Positions 15,583-24,248 of a stretch of DNA of 40,677 nt are shown here, one piece after another. The notes under the pieces are model-generated. The model saw only the letters and a list, made by a program, of their open reading frames with translations. It was not told where the DNA came from and ran no database searches. Location: NCBI GenBank assembly GCA_902464595.1, contig CABQJX010000009.1, positions 1 through 40,677 of the forward strand. Direction: 5' to 3'. A program made the translations under genes and the position numbers. Numbering within the stretch: the stretch's first letter is position 1; each line of letters opens with the position of its first letter. This stretch comes from an uncultured Lachnoclostridium sp. Lineage in GTDB: Bacteria; Bacillota; Clostridia; Lachnospirales; Lachnospiraceae.

Positions 15583-16842
15583 TTATTCAATATCAGCCTT
15601 CACCTGATCCCAATCACCGCGCCCAATGAGCCAGTTTAAGGTTCTGTGCCACAGGTTTACGATTCCCAGGTTCATTCCAGCCGGTGCAGGAAGGTCATGC
15701 TCCCTTGCGCTCAAACAAGCCCAGTGGATACAGGATACCATATCGTACACATCTAAGATCTCCCTGGGGCTCTTCGGTTTGGATTTCGCCATAACACGGC
15801 TGATGCTGGTTCCCTTTCTCAGGCTCTTGATCAGCATCTGGGCGTCGCAGGGGTGATCCGGGAACTCTAGGTTCTCCACCAGTCCCAAAGCCCACTCCAT
15901 AATATACAGCGCTTCATACTGACGGATAAAATGATGCTGCTCCTTCTTTGTTGCCTTCATATTGTGGATATATTCCCACTCGACAGGTGAGAAGTAATCC
16001 TGGGTATTATTGTTGTCAATGTAATCCATCAGGAACATCTGAGCGCCCTTAAAGCCCTGCTCCTCATCCAGCATACAGCCGGAATAAATAGCTACACCCA
16101 TAAGAGCTAAGGCACGCTTTGCCATCTCCTCCAGGGAAGGGCAGGTGACAGCCGCCCCATCCTTTACCACTGGAAATTCAGCCGGTACATAGATCCCCTT
16201 TAACATCAGCGTTTCCATGGTGCGCATACGGCGCTCAATCTGCTCCTTCGATAAATCCTTTCTGGCGCGCAGCACTGGCTCCTGGTATGGAAGATAGCAG
16301 CGGAAAGAGGTCTGGCCCTTATCAGACATCACTAGCAGGCGCTCCCCCTTCTCCCCACGGCAGTAAAAGGCGTCTGTCCCCTTTTCCCTGTCCTGGATCA
16401 GCATGATCCCTTCAAGCTCTCCCAGCAGGTTGACAAACATATTCTCAACCATATTCTTTTTCTCTGCAGCGCTCCTATTTTCTTCCACGTCGAACTCATA
16501 CTCCACCAGGATAAATCCCTTGGCCCGGCCAATCTGATACAGCAGATTAGTCTTTACCTCTGCCGCCTCTGTCTTGACCTGGTAAAAATGGGCGCAGGCC
16601 GCCTCTGTCTGGCGGTCAATAAATTCCTTTGCCTCCTGTCCAGCAGACTGGCAGGCCACAGCCAAACGTACCTCTATATCCTCATTGTGAAGAACCAGGG
16701 TATCCCCTTTTCCCTCAGGATCTAGTCCAAAAGCCCTGCACAGCACAGCTGTTACCTTTTCCTGGGAGGCGATATCGCTGAAGATAAAAGCCTTTCCCTC
16801 GTATCTGGCCGCCTGAGCCCCATTCTTTTCAAGTGTTTCCAT
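15583..16842 (-). CDS. DUF4272 protein
   Basis: About 419 residues. The C-terminal half has the DUF4272 pattern: RALALMGVAIYSG, YFSPVEWEYIHN, then HHFIRQYEALYIMEWALGL and FPDHPCDA (about 240-350). The N-terminal half is alpha/beta with no family I recognise and may be a separate domain. The start at 16842 follows AAGGAG with 11-nt spacing; the longer frame adds residues with no ribosome site. There are no signal peptide or membrane segments. It is the first gene of a two-gene operon with the patatin-like lipase. Function unknown. Confidence 0.8.
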   Translation of the reverse strand: METLEKNGAQAARYEGKAFIFSDIASQEKVTAVLCRAFGLDPEGKGDTLVLHNEDIEVRLAVACQSAGQEAKEFIDRQTEAACAHFYQVKTEAAEVKTNLLYQIGRAKGFILVEYEFDVEENRSAAEKKNMVENMFVNLLGELEGIMLIQDREKGTDAFYCRGEKGERLLVMSDKGQTSFRCYLPYQEPVLRARKDLSKEQIERRMRTMETLMLKGIYVPAEFPVVKDGAAVTCPSLEEMAKRALALMGVAIYSGCMLDEEQGFKGAQMFLMDYIDNNNTQDYFSPVEWEYIHNMKATKKEQHHFIRQYEALYIMEWALGLVENLEFPDHPCDAQMLIKSLRKGTSISRVMAKSKPKSPREILDVYDMVSCIHWACLSAREHDLPAPAGMNLGIVNLWHRTLNWLIGRGDWDQVKADIE

Positions 16843-16894
16843 ATTAAATAAATCTCCTTCTTGGGTATTCAACAGTATCAAACAGTTATGTCTG

Positions 16895-16923
16895 ATTATA
16901 CTATGTTTGAGGGAAAAACACAA
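16895..16923 (-). promoter_or_regulatory. Promoter of the DUF4272-patatin operon
   Basis: TATAAT (16895-16900) is a perfect -10; TTGTGT (16918-16923) is a poor -35 at 17-nt spacing. It lies about 50 nt upstream of the DUF4272 start. Confidence 0.5.
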
Positions 16924-16989
16924 ATTATTCCTGCAATTTGTTTAATCCAGCGCAACAGTTCCGCTATGGAAGGATCCAGGCAGGCTCCC

Positions 16990-17232
16990 CTAGAGAAGCT
17001 CTATCTGTTCCTCTCTTTCCACCGGAATATGAAAACCCTGGATCATATGATCATAACATTCCTCGCACAGGTCAAAGTGATGGATCTCCCCGTCTTTTTC
17101 AGAAAAATAATCCCATGGGTGATCCGCATGGAAACATCCTTCCCGCAGGATCCCGTCCTTTACCGCCAGTTTCCTGCCGCATCCGTTGCATATTACGGTT
17201 TTTAGCTGCCCGCTCCGATTGTATTTTCTCAT
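16990..17232 (-). CDS. Small zinc-binding-like protein
   Basis: 80 residues with two cysteine pairs: CNGCGRKL near residues 14-21 and CEECYDHMIQGF near 57-68, separated by a His-rich stretch (HADHPWDYF, GEIHHFDL). The pattern predicts one bound zinc in a ribbon or treble-clef-like fold. The start at 17232 has AAGGA about 7 nt upstream; an upstream in-frame GTG adds only an Arg-rich, low-quality extension. I have no function for it. It stands between the rimI terminator and the DUF4272 operon. Confidence 0.75.
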   Translation of the reverse strand: MRKYNRSGQLKTVICNGCGRKLAVKDGILREGCFHADHPWDYFSEKDGEIHHFDLCEECYDHMIQGFHIPVEREEQIELL

Positions 17233-17314
17233 GTTCTGTCCTTGCCTTTCTCTGCCGCATCTTCTTCTGACCCCAGCCCCTTCTCCCGCCGCAGTGCGAT
17301 CCTGCACGGAGCAC

Positions 17315-17362
17315 TTTTTATGTAATAGGAATATTGCGGAGTAATTTCCTATTACATAAAAA
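17315..17362. repeat. 17-bp perfect inverted repeat
   Basis: The arms 17315-17331 and 17346-17362 (TTTTTATGTAATAGGAA and its reverse complement) are perfect and enclose a 14-nt loop. The right arm overlaps the U-run of the rimI terminator. It lies upstream of the small zinc protein gene. It could be an extra hairpin in the RNA or a binding site; no known operator is matched. Confidence 0.75.
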
Positions 17363-17387
17363 AGGGAGAGGCCGAAGGTTCCTCTCC
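17358..17387 (-). terminator. Terminator of the tex-tsaE-tsaB-rimI run
   Basis: GGAGAGG pairs with CCTCTCC around a short loop and is followed on the minus strand by C and six U residues, about 50 nt after the rimI stop codon. Confidence 0.85.
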
Positions 17388-17438
17388 ATTATATACGCAA
17401 ATGATCCTGTTTTTCATTGGTAATTCTTTCATGCAGCC

Positions 17439-17888
17439 TCAGATATTCCGGTTCCACATAATAACCGCATCCTCTGTGGGATTGTGATAATATTCTTTTC
17501 TCACCGCTTCTTCCTCAAAACCATAGGATCTGTAAAGGCTTCTGGCTCCCTGATTGCTCTCCCGCACTTCCAGGGCTATAGCCCTGACCCCTTTTAACCT
17601 GGAAAAACATGTCATGGCATCCATTAGTTTTCTTCCGATCCCCAGCCTGCGGTACAGGGGAAGCACAGCGATGCGCTGGATCTCCCCCTCGTCCGCCAGG
17701 ATCCTGAGGACTGCATATCCAAGGATCTGTCCATGATCCTCATAGATAAAATAGGTGTCCAGGGAACTGTCCAGCCCGGAGCGGATCATGTGCTCCGGCC
17801 AGCTCTCTGAAAAGCAGATCCGCTCCAGCTCTGCCACCTGTTCCACATCCTGATCCTTCATAGAACGTATTCCTCTGATCAACTCCAT
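17439..17888 (-). CDS. rimI: Ribosomal protein S18 alanine N-acetyltransferase
   Basis: About 149 residues with the GNAT acetyltransferase fold. The acetyl-CoA loop IQRIAVLPLYRRLGIGRKLM (about 72-91) holds the R/Q-x-x-G-x-G/A motif, and ALEVRESNQGARSLYRSYGF (about 108-127) is the RimI hallmark. RimI acetylates the N-terminal Ala of ribosomal protein S18. The start at 17888 is chosen because GGGAGGG lies 6 nt upstream and the length then fits the family; the frame stays open back to 18011, close to the tsaB stop, so a longer product with a basic extension is possible. Position after tsaB is the classic order. Confidence 0.9.
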   Translation of the reverse strand: MELIRGIRSMKDQDVEQVAELERICFSESWPEHMIRSGLDSSLDTYFIYEDHGQILGYAVLRILADEGEIQRIAVLPLYRRLGIGRKLMDAMTCFSRLKGVRAIALEVRESNQGARSLYRSYGFEEEAVRKEYYHNPTEDAVIMWNRNI

Positions 17889-18017
17889 CCATGTCCCTCC
17901 CATTTTTTGTGCAGCCATTCTGGATCTGATAAACCGCTTTCCCGACAAACCTCTTTCCCAGCAAATATCTTTCCCATCAAACATCTTCCCCGAAAAACTG
18001 TCCTGAAACACATTTTT

Positions 18018-18785
18018 CTAATAATCTCCCGGAAGCTTTGCCGCTGCTCCTGCCTCAGACAGCTCTGCTTCCCTCTGCCGCTCCGCCTGAGGCTTTCTCA
18101 GATAATCCGGGGCAAATTCATCTGCGGATACCAAACGGACTCCTCTGTATCCTGCACTCCCCTGACCTTCCTTTTGCAGAAGGGCCTTCATACCCAGGGC
18201 TGCCACACAGGCCGCCCGCTGCCGGTTCATCTGAGCCGGGGCAAAGGTATAAGGAACTGTCACAGTATCCTCAATGATCGGGCGGTACACAGGTACGCCG
18301 TCCCCCAGGAAAATAACAGGCTCCCCTATCTCATTGAGCCTGGCAGCCAGTTCCCTCATGTCCATGGGCTTCTGCTCCATGACCACCTCCAGGTCATTTT
18401 CTGTCCGGTAGAGCCCTGTATATACCTGGCTGCGCTTCGCATCCATAATGGGGCACACAATTCCCCTGGCTCCCCATATATTATATGCCATGGCATCCAC
18501 AGTGGGAACATGGATCAAAGGCTTACTTAGAGCCAGTCCCAGCCCCTTAGCCGTAGCAGCGCCGATACGCAGGCCTGTAAAGGAGCCAGGCCCGGCTGCC
18601 ACAGCAATGGCGTCAATGGTATCCATATCCAGCTCCAAAAGCCTCACAATCTCATCCAGCATAGGCAGAAGGGTCTGCGAATGAGTCTTTTTAAAGTCCA
18701 CTGTATATTCCGCCGTCAAAACATCATCTGTCACCAGAGCCACGCTGGCTACCAGGGACGAGCTTTCCATTCCCAATACCCTCAT
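18018..18785 (-). CDS. tsaB: tRNA t6A threonylcarbamoyl adenosine protein TsaB
   Basis: 255 residues of the ASKHA-fold TsaB family, the non-catalytic partner of TsaD in making N6-threonylcarbamoyladenosine at position 37 of ANN-reading tRNAs. Seen are the N-terminal LGMESSS, AAGPGSFTGLRIG (about 63-75), the family fingerprint, and YLRKPQAERQRE near the C-terminus. The start ATG overlaps the tsaE stop as ATGA, so the two are translationally coupled. tsaD and tsaC are not in this window. Confidence 0.95.
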   Translation of the reverse strand: MRVLGMESSSLVASVALVTDDVLTAEYTVDFKKTHSQTLLPMLDEIVRLLELDMDTIDAIAVAAGPGSFTGLRIGAATAKGLGLALSKPLIHVPTVDAMAYNIWGARGIVCPIMDAKRSQVYTGLYRTENDLEVVMEQKPMDMRELAARLNEIGEPVIFLGDGVPVYRPIIEDTVTVPYTFAPAQMNRQRAACVAALGMKALLQKEGQGSAGYRGVRLVSADEFAPDYLRKPQAERQREAELSEAGAAAKLPGDY

Positions 18786-19210
18786 GATCGTTCCTCCACT
18801 GTGATCCGCCTGTAATCGAATCCTTTCTCCAAATCCTTCTCAATGGTTACCCATACTGCCTCCCTGGGCAGAAGCTCCCGGATCAGGCCCGGCCACTCGA
18901 TCAGGCTTACCCCCTGACCGAAAAAACAATCCTCATAGCCGATCTCATCCATCTCGCTCACATCTCCAATGCGGTATACGTCAAAATGATACAGGGGAAG
19001 CCTCCCCTCCTCATACTGCTGTACAATGGTAAAGGTGGGACTGTTCACCGGTTCCCCGATTCCCAGGCCGGCTGCAAACCCCTGGGTAAATACGGTTTTT
19101 CCCACTCCCAGGTCACCCTCCAGACAGATCACCTGCCCCGGCTTTGCCTCCTGTCCCATTTTCCTTCCCAGCTCATACGTCTCCTCTGGTGTTTTCGTCT
19201 CTATTACCAT
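18782..19210 (-). CDS. tsaE: tRNA t6A modification ATPase TsaE
   Basis: 142-residue P-loop ATPase of the t6A pathway. The Walker A motif GDLGVGKT lies near residues 32-39, and VNSPTFTIVQQY and LYHFDVYRI (about 53-80) are family signatures. It works with TsaB and TsaD to complete the modification. The ATG at 19210 has AGGAG 7 nt upstream; the longer frame lacks such a site. It overlaps tsaB by 4 nt and begins 65 nt after tex, so it is likely in the tex transcript. Confidence 0.94.
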   Translation of the reverse strand: MVIETKTPEETYELGRKMGQEAKPGQVICLEGDLGVGKTVFTQGFAAGLGIGEPVNSPTFTIVQQYEEGRLPLYHFDVYRIGDVSEMDEIGYEDCFFGQGVSLIEWPGLIRELLPREAVWVTIEKDLEKGFDYRRITVEERS

Positions 19211-19275
19211 ACTTTCTCTCCTGTCAGCTTTCCTCACGCCTATATGCCTGCCTGGCATATCAGCGGGAAAAGCTG

Positions 19276-21423
19276 TTAGTTTATGCCCTTCATCGTGAGG
19301 GAGATCCGCTTCTTGTCCAGATCCACGCTCAGGATCTTCACATCTACCACATCGCCTACGCTCACCGCCTCCAGGGGATGGCGGATATAACGGTCTGTCA
19401 TCTGGGAAATGTGCACTAAGCCGTCCTGATGGACGCCAATGTCCACGAAAGCTCCGAAATCAATGACATTGCGCACTGTTCCCTTTAACACCATACCTGG
19501 CTTTAGATCCTTCATCTCCAGAATATCGCTGCGAAGGATGGGGCGGGGCATCTCCTCCCTTGGATCTCTCCCAGGTTTTTCCATTTCTTCCACTATATCC
19601 CGAAGTGTGATCTCTCCGATGCCTAAGCTGTCTGCCATCTCCTTGTAATCCCGGATCTTTCGTCCGATCCCCACAAGGCCTCCCTGAGCCAGCTCCTGCG
19701 GCTTGTATCCCAGCTTCTCCAAAAGCTTCCCGGCAGCAGCATAGCTCTCCGGATGAACGCTGGTCGCGTCCAGGGGATTCTCCCCTCCTGTGATCCTCAT
19801 AAAACCAGCGCACTGTTCAAATGCCTTAGGCCCCAGCTTCGCCACCTTTAACAGCTGTTTTCTGCTTGTAAAAGCGCCGTTTTCCTCCCGGTAGGCCACA
19901 ATATTTTTAGCTAAGGCCTTTGAAATTCCCGATACATATTCCAACAGGGAAGCAGATGCTGTATTCAGATCCACACCTACACGGTTTACACAGTCTTCTA
20001 CTACGCCGCCTAAAGCCTCCCCCAGCCGCTTCTGGTTCATATCATGCTGATACTGTCCCACTCCAATGGACTTCGGATCGATCTTTACTAACTCCGCCAA
20101 AGGATCCTGAAGACGTCTGGCAATGGAGACTGCGCTTCTCTGGGCCACATCGAAGGAGGGGAACTCCTCTGCAGCCAGCTTGCTGGCAGAATAGACGGAA
20201 GCCCCTGCCTCGTTGACGATCACATACTGGATCGTCCCTCTGATCTCCTTCAGAAGTTCCACAATGATCTGCTCCGATTCCCGGGAGGCTGTTCCATTCC
20301 CTACCGAAATTAGGGAAATATCATAGGTTTTAATCAATTCCTTGAGAAGCCTCTTGGCTTCCTCCACCTTATTCTGAGGCGCAGTGGGGTAAATAACCGC
20401 TGTATCCAGAACCTTTCCTGTGCCATCTACCACAGCCAGCTTACATCCGGTACGGAAAGCCGGATCCCATCCCAAAACCACTCTCCCCACAATAGGAGGC
20501 TGCATGAGAAGCTGTTCCAGATTCCTGCCAAAGACACGGATTGCTCCCTCCTGTGCCTTTTCTGTGAGAGTGCTTCGGATCTCACGCTCAATGGAAGGCC
20601 CTATAAGGCGGTTATAGCTGTCCTCAGCCACCTCCCGAAGCACAGGGGACGTATAAGGGTTATCCGACGTGATCGTCTGGCTTTCCAGGTAAGAGATGAT
20701 CGTTTCCTGAGGAGCAGCTATTTTTATGGACAGGATCTTTTCACTTTCTCCCCGGTTCAGAGCCAGAATACGGTGTCCGGCAGCCTTTTTGACCATTTCT
20801 TCATAATCATAATACATCTCGTACACAGATGAGGCGGTCTCATCCTTAGCCTTTGACTGAAGAAATCCCTTATTCATGGTAATATTCCTGATATACTTAC
20901 GGAACACTCCGTTGTCAGAAAGGCGCTCTGCCAGAATATCCTTTGCCCCGTCCAATGCCTCCTGAGGAGTTTTTACGTCCTTCTCCTCAGACACATAAGC
21001 CTCCGCCGCCTTTAGGACCGGTTCCTTTAAGCGCTGGAGAGCAATAAGATCTGCCAACGGCTCCAATCCCTTTTCCCTGGCGATCATTGCCCTGGTACGG
21101 CGCTTAGGCCTGTATGGGAGGTAAAGATCCTCCACCGCAACCAGGGTCTTCGCCTCTCTGATGGCCTTTTCCAATTCCGGCGTCATCTTCTCCTGATCTG
21201 TAATGGAGGAGATCACCTGCTCTTTGCGCTCCTCCAGACTGCGCAGGTATCTCAACCGTTCATCCAGATCCCGCAGGATCTCATCGTTTAAGGAGCCGGT
21301 GGCCTCCTTACGGTATCTCGCAATAAAGGGAATGGTATTTCCCTCATCTATCAGAGCAACAGCAGCCTCCGCCTGACGGCGTCCGATGTTCAGTTCCTCT
21401 GCTAACGTCTTGATAATATCCAT
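19276..21423 (-). CDS. tex: Tex-family RNA-binding transcription accessory protein
   Basis: 715 residues, the full length of Tex/YdcI. The order is an N-terminal helical region (GRRQAEAAVALIDEGNTIPFIARYRKE, abbreviated, about 13-39), a YqgF-like RNase H domain (GWDPAFRTGCKLAVVDG, about 323-339), helix-hairpin-helix motifs (about 500-560) and a C-terminal S1 domain (LKGTVRNVIDFGAFVDIGVH, about 648-667). Tex is a conserved nucleic-acid-binding protein that affects transcription and tolerance to stress; the exact molecular role is not settled. The start at 21423 has AGGAAATAT just upstream. It leads the tex-tsaE-tsaB-rimI run. Confidence 0.96.
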   Translation of the reverse strand: MDIIKTLAEELNIGRRQAEAAVALIDEGNTIPFIARYRKEATGSLNDEILRDLDERLRYLRSLEERKEQVISSITDQEKMTPELEKAIREAKTLVAVEDLYLPYRPKRRTRAMIAREKGLEPLADLIALQRLKEPVLKAAEAYVSEEKDVKTPQEALDGAKDILAERLSDNGVFRKYIRNITMNKGFLQSKAKDETASSVYEMYYDYEEMVKKAAGHRILALNRGESEKILSIKIAAPQETIISYLESQTITSDNPYTSPVLREVAEDSYNRLIGPSIEREIRSTLTEKAQEGAIRVFGRNLEQLLMQPPIVGRVVLGWDPAFRTGCKLAVVDGTGKVLDTAVIYPTAPQNKVEEAKRLLKELIKTYDISLISVGNGTASRESEQIIVELLKEIRGTIQYVIVNEAGASVYSASKLAAEEFPSFDVAQRSAVSIARRLQDPLAELVKIDPKSIGVGQYQHDMNQKRLGEALGGVVEDCVNRVGVDLNTASASLLEYVSGISKALAKNIVAYREENGAFTSRKQLLKVAKLGPKAFEQCAGFMRITGGENPLDATSVHPESYAAAGKLLEKLGYKPQELAQGGLVGIGRKIRDYKEMADSLGIGEITLRDIVEEMEKPGRDPREEMPRPILRSDILEMKDLKPGMVLKGTVRNVIDFGAFVDIGVHQDGLVHISQMTDRYIRHPLEAVSVGDVVDVKILSVDLDKKRISLTMKGIN

Positions 21424-21469
21424 ATATTTCCTCACATTAATATACTTTTCTGAAACTTCCAGCGGTTCT

Positions 21470-21498
21470 ATTATAGTCGATGGCAGGCGGTTATGCAA
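21470..21498 (-). promoter_or_regulatory. Promoter of the tex operon
   Basis: TTGCAT (21493-21498), 17 nt, TATAAT (21470-21475), about 47 nt upstream of the tex start codon. Confidence 0.8.
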
Positions 21499-21522
21499 GA
21501 CAGAGCTTCCGTTTCTGCCGTC

Positions 21523-21551
21523 TGGACACCAGGTGATTTTCATGGTAGAAT
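21523..21551 (+). promoter_or_regulatory. Promoter of the small membrane protein gene
   Basis: TGGACA (21523-21528), 17 nt, TAGAAT (21546-21551), with an extended -10 TG. It is divergent from the tex promoter, the two -35 elements being about 25 nt apart. Confidence 0.7.
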
Positions 21552-21585
21552 ACCATCAGCACACAAGAAAGAAAGGTTTTCAAAC

Positions 21586-22029
21586 ATGACAGATCAAAAT
21601 GCAAAAAAAACGGCCCCTCAGGGACCGAGGAAGGATTTCACTTCCTCTGACCGCCTGGGAGCCTGCTCCATTATTGCGGGGATCATTGGGATCATCACCA
21701 GCCTGTTTTATCTTCCCCAGTCCCTTTATTTTAACCGCTCTATTCTGCCTCAGGGCCTGATCTGCGGGGTCATCGGGCTTGTTTTCGCCCTTCTGTCCCG
21801 CAATGCCGATCTATCGCCGAAAAAATCCTTCCGCAAGATCAGCATCACCGGGATCGTCCTGAGCTCCATCGCCATCCTGCTCAGCTTCCTCTTTTTTTAC
21901 GCCTTGGCAACTTATTACGAAGCCCTGAGCGATCCGGTGCTTGGCCCTCAGATCAATGAGCTGATGAACCAGCTCCAGGAGCAGCTGTACCGGTCCATAC
22001 AGGAGACTACCGCCGTTATCCGCCCATGA
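21586..22029 (+). CDS. Small membrane protein, unknown function
   Basis: 147 residues: a polar N-terminus (about 1-22), then three predicted membrane helices (about 25-45, 56-73 and 85-106) and a soluble C-terminal tail (SDPVLGPQINELMNQLQEQLYRSIQ). The layout resembles DUF4190-type proteins, which occur widely in Firmicutes, but I cannot confirm the family. The start at 21586 has GAAAGG about 9 nt upstream; the longer frame begins inside the promoter. It is monocistronic and converges with the DUF2752 gene 16 nt away, with no terminator seen between them. Confidence 0.75.
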   Translation: MTDQNAKKTAPQGPRKDFTSSDRLGACSIIAGIIGIITSLFYLPQSLYFNRSILPQGLICGVIGLVFALLSRNADLSPKKSFRKISITGIVLSSIAILLSFLFFYALATYYEALSDPVLGPQINELMNQLQEQLYRSIQETTAVIRP

Positions 22030-22045
22030 TCCCAGGCAATACCGG

Positions 22046-22396
22046 TCAGTTTAAGGGCGGAAGCAGATCGATCCCCTTTACTGCCAGCATATAATTTTTG
22101 TACAGCCAGTTTATCAGCAGGATGATCCCTCCGATATAGGCAAACAGGACTTCATGCCCCAGATAATATCTGGGGTTTTTTGCTGCCTTGGATGCAAGGA
22201 AGCTGAGAAGCTCTGCTGCCAGGACTGCCGCCATATAGGCTACCAAAGGGTGATAAGAAAGGCTCAGGGCCAGATCTCCCCTGAGGAGTGCCAAAAAAGC
22301 CCTGGTTCCTCCGCATCCGGGACAGTAAAGCCCTGTGAGAAGATGAAAAAGGCAGGGAAATCCCTGCCCTGTGATCCATTTCATCCATCTGCCCAT
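22046..22396 (-). CDS. DUF2752 membrane protein
   Basis: 116 residues with the DUF2752 signature CPGCGGTRAF (about 25-34) just after the first hydrophobic stretch, and three membrane segments overall. The paired Cys and Arg may bind a metal or form a membrane-embedded site, but the function is not known. Its ATG overlaps the stop codon of hom as TAATG, so translation is probably coupled to homoserine dehydrogenase, which is an unexpected partner. Confidence 0.85.
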   Translation of the reverse strand: MGRWMKWITGQGFPCLFHLLTGLYCPGCGGTRAFLALLRGDLALSLSYHPLVAYMAAVLAAELLSFLASKAAKNPRYYLGHEVLFAYIGGIILLINWLYKNYMLAVKGIDLLPPLN

Positions 22397-23637
22397 TACA
22401 GAGCCGCCCGGATCATCTGCTTGATCCCATATTCAGACTGTTCCTGTTCTCTTTCATCATAATCTGCGGCTGCCTTCTTAAAAGCTGCCTCTGTCATAAC
22501 CTCTGTGAGGAAAGCAAATTCATCCATTCCCTCTAATTCGATCACCTGAACCTCTCCAAAGAGAGACTTCACATCTGCCTCTTTGTTTTTAAAGGAACCG
22601 GCTGCCCGGACAAAATACCGGAACTGCCCCTGATCCATGGGGACGATCGCCTGCTTCTCCTCCGTCCATCCTATGGGAACGTTGTGCTTTAAATTCTGGG
22701 CCGCCTCAATAATGTCTGCCACTACTGCGCTTCCAGTAGGCAGCTTTCCTGCTCCGCTTCCATAAAACATAGATGCTCCCAGCATATTTCCCTTTACCAT
22801 GATCCCATTGTAAACGCTGTTCACGGAGTAAAGGGGGCTCTCCTTGTGGATCAGCATGGGGGCCACGTAAGCGCGCACCTGATCCCCCTCCATCACGCTG
22901 GTTCCCAAAAGCTTCACAGAGGCGCTCATCTTCTCTGCATACTTAAAATCCACATCCGTGATCTTTGTGATTCCTTCTGTATAAATATCCTCATAATCCA
23001 CTTCTTTTCCCGTGGCCATAGCGGTGAGAATGGCAATCTTCCGGCAGGTATCATACCCCTCCACGTCCGCCTCAGGATTGCGCTCCGCGTACCCCAGCTT
23101 TTGGGCCAGAGCCAGGGCATTTTCAAAGGAATCTCCTTCCCGGTCCATCTTAGTCAGGATAAAATTGGTCGTTCCATTGAGGATGCCGGTGATCTCCTCA
23201 ATATGTTCTCCCATAAGACAGCGGTAAAGAGGACGGATAATAGGGATGCCGCCGCCTACGCTTGCCTCAAAGAAAAAGTTTACATGTTTTTTTCTTGCAA
23301 TGGAGAGAAGCTCTGTTCCGTGAGCCGCCACAAGAGCCTTATTGGAGGTAACAACATTTTTTCCCGCCAGGAGACATGCCTTCACAAACGGATAGGCTGG
23401 ATTCAGCCCTCCCATGGTCTCCACTACGATCCTTACCTCCTCATCCTCCTCGATAACCTTGAAATCGTGAATGATCTTATCTGCCACTGGACTGTCAGGA
23501 AAATCCCGCAGATCCAGAACATATTTGAGCTGGATCTCCTGTCCCGCCTGGGCAGCGATCCTGTCCCGGTTGCTCTCCAATATCTCAGCTGTACCTGAAC
23601 CAATGGTTCCATATCCCATAATTGCCGCTTTGATCAT
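22396..23637 (-). CDS. hom: Homoserine dehydrogenase
   Basis: 413 residues. It reduces aspartate semialdehyde to homoserine with NAD(P)H, the branch step to threonine and methionine. Seen are the Rossmann motif GYGTIGSG (8-15), VVTSNKALVA (about 97-106), the substrate segment GILNGTTNFI (about 153-162) and the catalytic region YDTCRKIAIL (about 197-206, Lys). The C-terminal 80 residues (FRYFVRAAGSF..., FLTEVMTE) correspond to a reduced ACT-like domain rather than a full one. The ATG at 23637 has GGGAGG 8 nt upstream; an ATG two codons earlier is too close to it. Confidence 0.95.
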   Translation of the reverse strand: MIKAAIMGYGTIGSGTAEILESNRDRIAAQAGQEIQLKYVLDLRDFPDSPVADKIIHDFKVIEEDEEVRIVVETMGGLNPAYPFVKACLLAGKNVVTSNKALVAAHGTELLSIARKKHVNFFFEASVGGGIPIIRPLYRCLMGEHIEEITGILNGTTNFILTKMDREGDSFENALALAQKLGYAERNPEADVEGYDTCRKIAILTAMATGKEVDYEDIYTEGITKITDVDFKYAEKMSASVKLLGTSVMEGDQVRAYVAPMLIHKESPLYSVNSVYNGIMVKGNMLGASMFYGSGAGKLPTGSAVVADIIEAAQNLKHNVPIGWTEEKQAIVPMDQGQFRYFVRAAGSFKNKEADVKSLFGEVQVIELEGMDEFAFLTEVMTEAAFKKAAADYDEREQEQSEYGIKQMIRAAL

Positions 23638-23677
23638 AATCATATCCTCCCTATTGATCTCTATACTCATCCCATTC

Positions 23678-24121
23678 CTATTCGCCGGAAAGTATTTTTA
23701 CATAGTGAATGCCCTTTAAATTCTCCAATTCGTCCAGCATACTGGATACATTGCCCGTGTTCTTCCGGATCTCCACACTGAGAGAAAGGGTTGCAAGCCC
23801 ATTGACCGGTATACTCTGATGTATTGTCAGGATATTGGCTCTGTACACTGCCACGATATGGAGCAGATCGCTTAAGCGCCCCTGTTCATCGTCCATCTGC
23901 ACCACAAGGGTGATCGTTCTTCCTTTTGCATTGTCATAAAACTGAAAAATATCATCCTTGTACTTGTAAAAGGAACTGCGGCTGATCCCCACCCGGTCCG
24001 TGGCCTCCTGAACGGTCAAAGCCCGCTCTGTCTCCAACAGCTTCTTTGCCTCAACCACCTTCAGAAGGACTTCGGGTACTGCTTTCTGTTTTACCACAAA
24101 ATACTTACTCTTGTCTTCCAT
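23678..24121 (-). CDS. UPF0735 ACT domain protein (PheB-like)
   Basis: 147 residues. The N-terminal half (about 1-65) holds a helix-turn-helix-like segment (TVQEATDRVGISRSSFYKYKDDIF, abbreviated), and the C-terminal half is an ACT domain (about 69-145, starting ITLVVQMDDEQGRLSDLLHI). This is the UPF0735/YszB family usually next to hom or pheA, thought to link amino-acid sensing to DNA or enzyme control; the mechanism is not established. The start at 24121 has AGGA about 5 nt upstream. It is the first gene of the operon with hom and DUF2752, 40 nt upstream of hom. Confidence 0.9.
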   Translation of the reverse strand: MEDKSKYFVVKQKAVPEVLLKVVEAKKLLETERALTVQEATDRVGISRSSFYKYKDDIFQFYDNAKGRTITLVVQMDDEQGRLSDLLHIVAVYRANILTIHQSIPVNGLATLSLSVEIRKNTGNVSSMLDELENLKGIHYVKILSGE

Positions 24122-24248
24122 GATGATCCTTTCGTATATAACCATTCAGCCATACCGCCTACAGCCTGACAGCCCTGCTGCCATTCAAAGCCTGCAGGCT
24201 TCTGACTTTTGTGTCCGCATTGCAAACACATATGTATTCATGTGGAAG

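Noticed and set aside
17889..18011. N-terminal extension of RimI
   Set aside because: The frame is open but the extension is basic, has no ribosome site with good spacing and exceeds the usual family length; kept only as an alternative.
24122..24248. T-box or threonine riboswitch before the hom operon
   Set aside because: The leader is only about 120 nt, lacks the T-box core and has no terminator.
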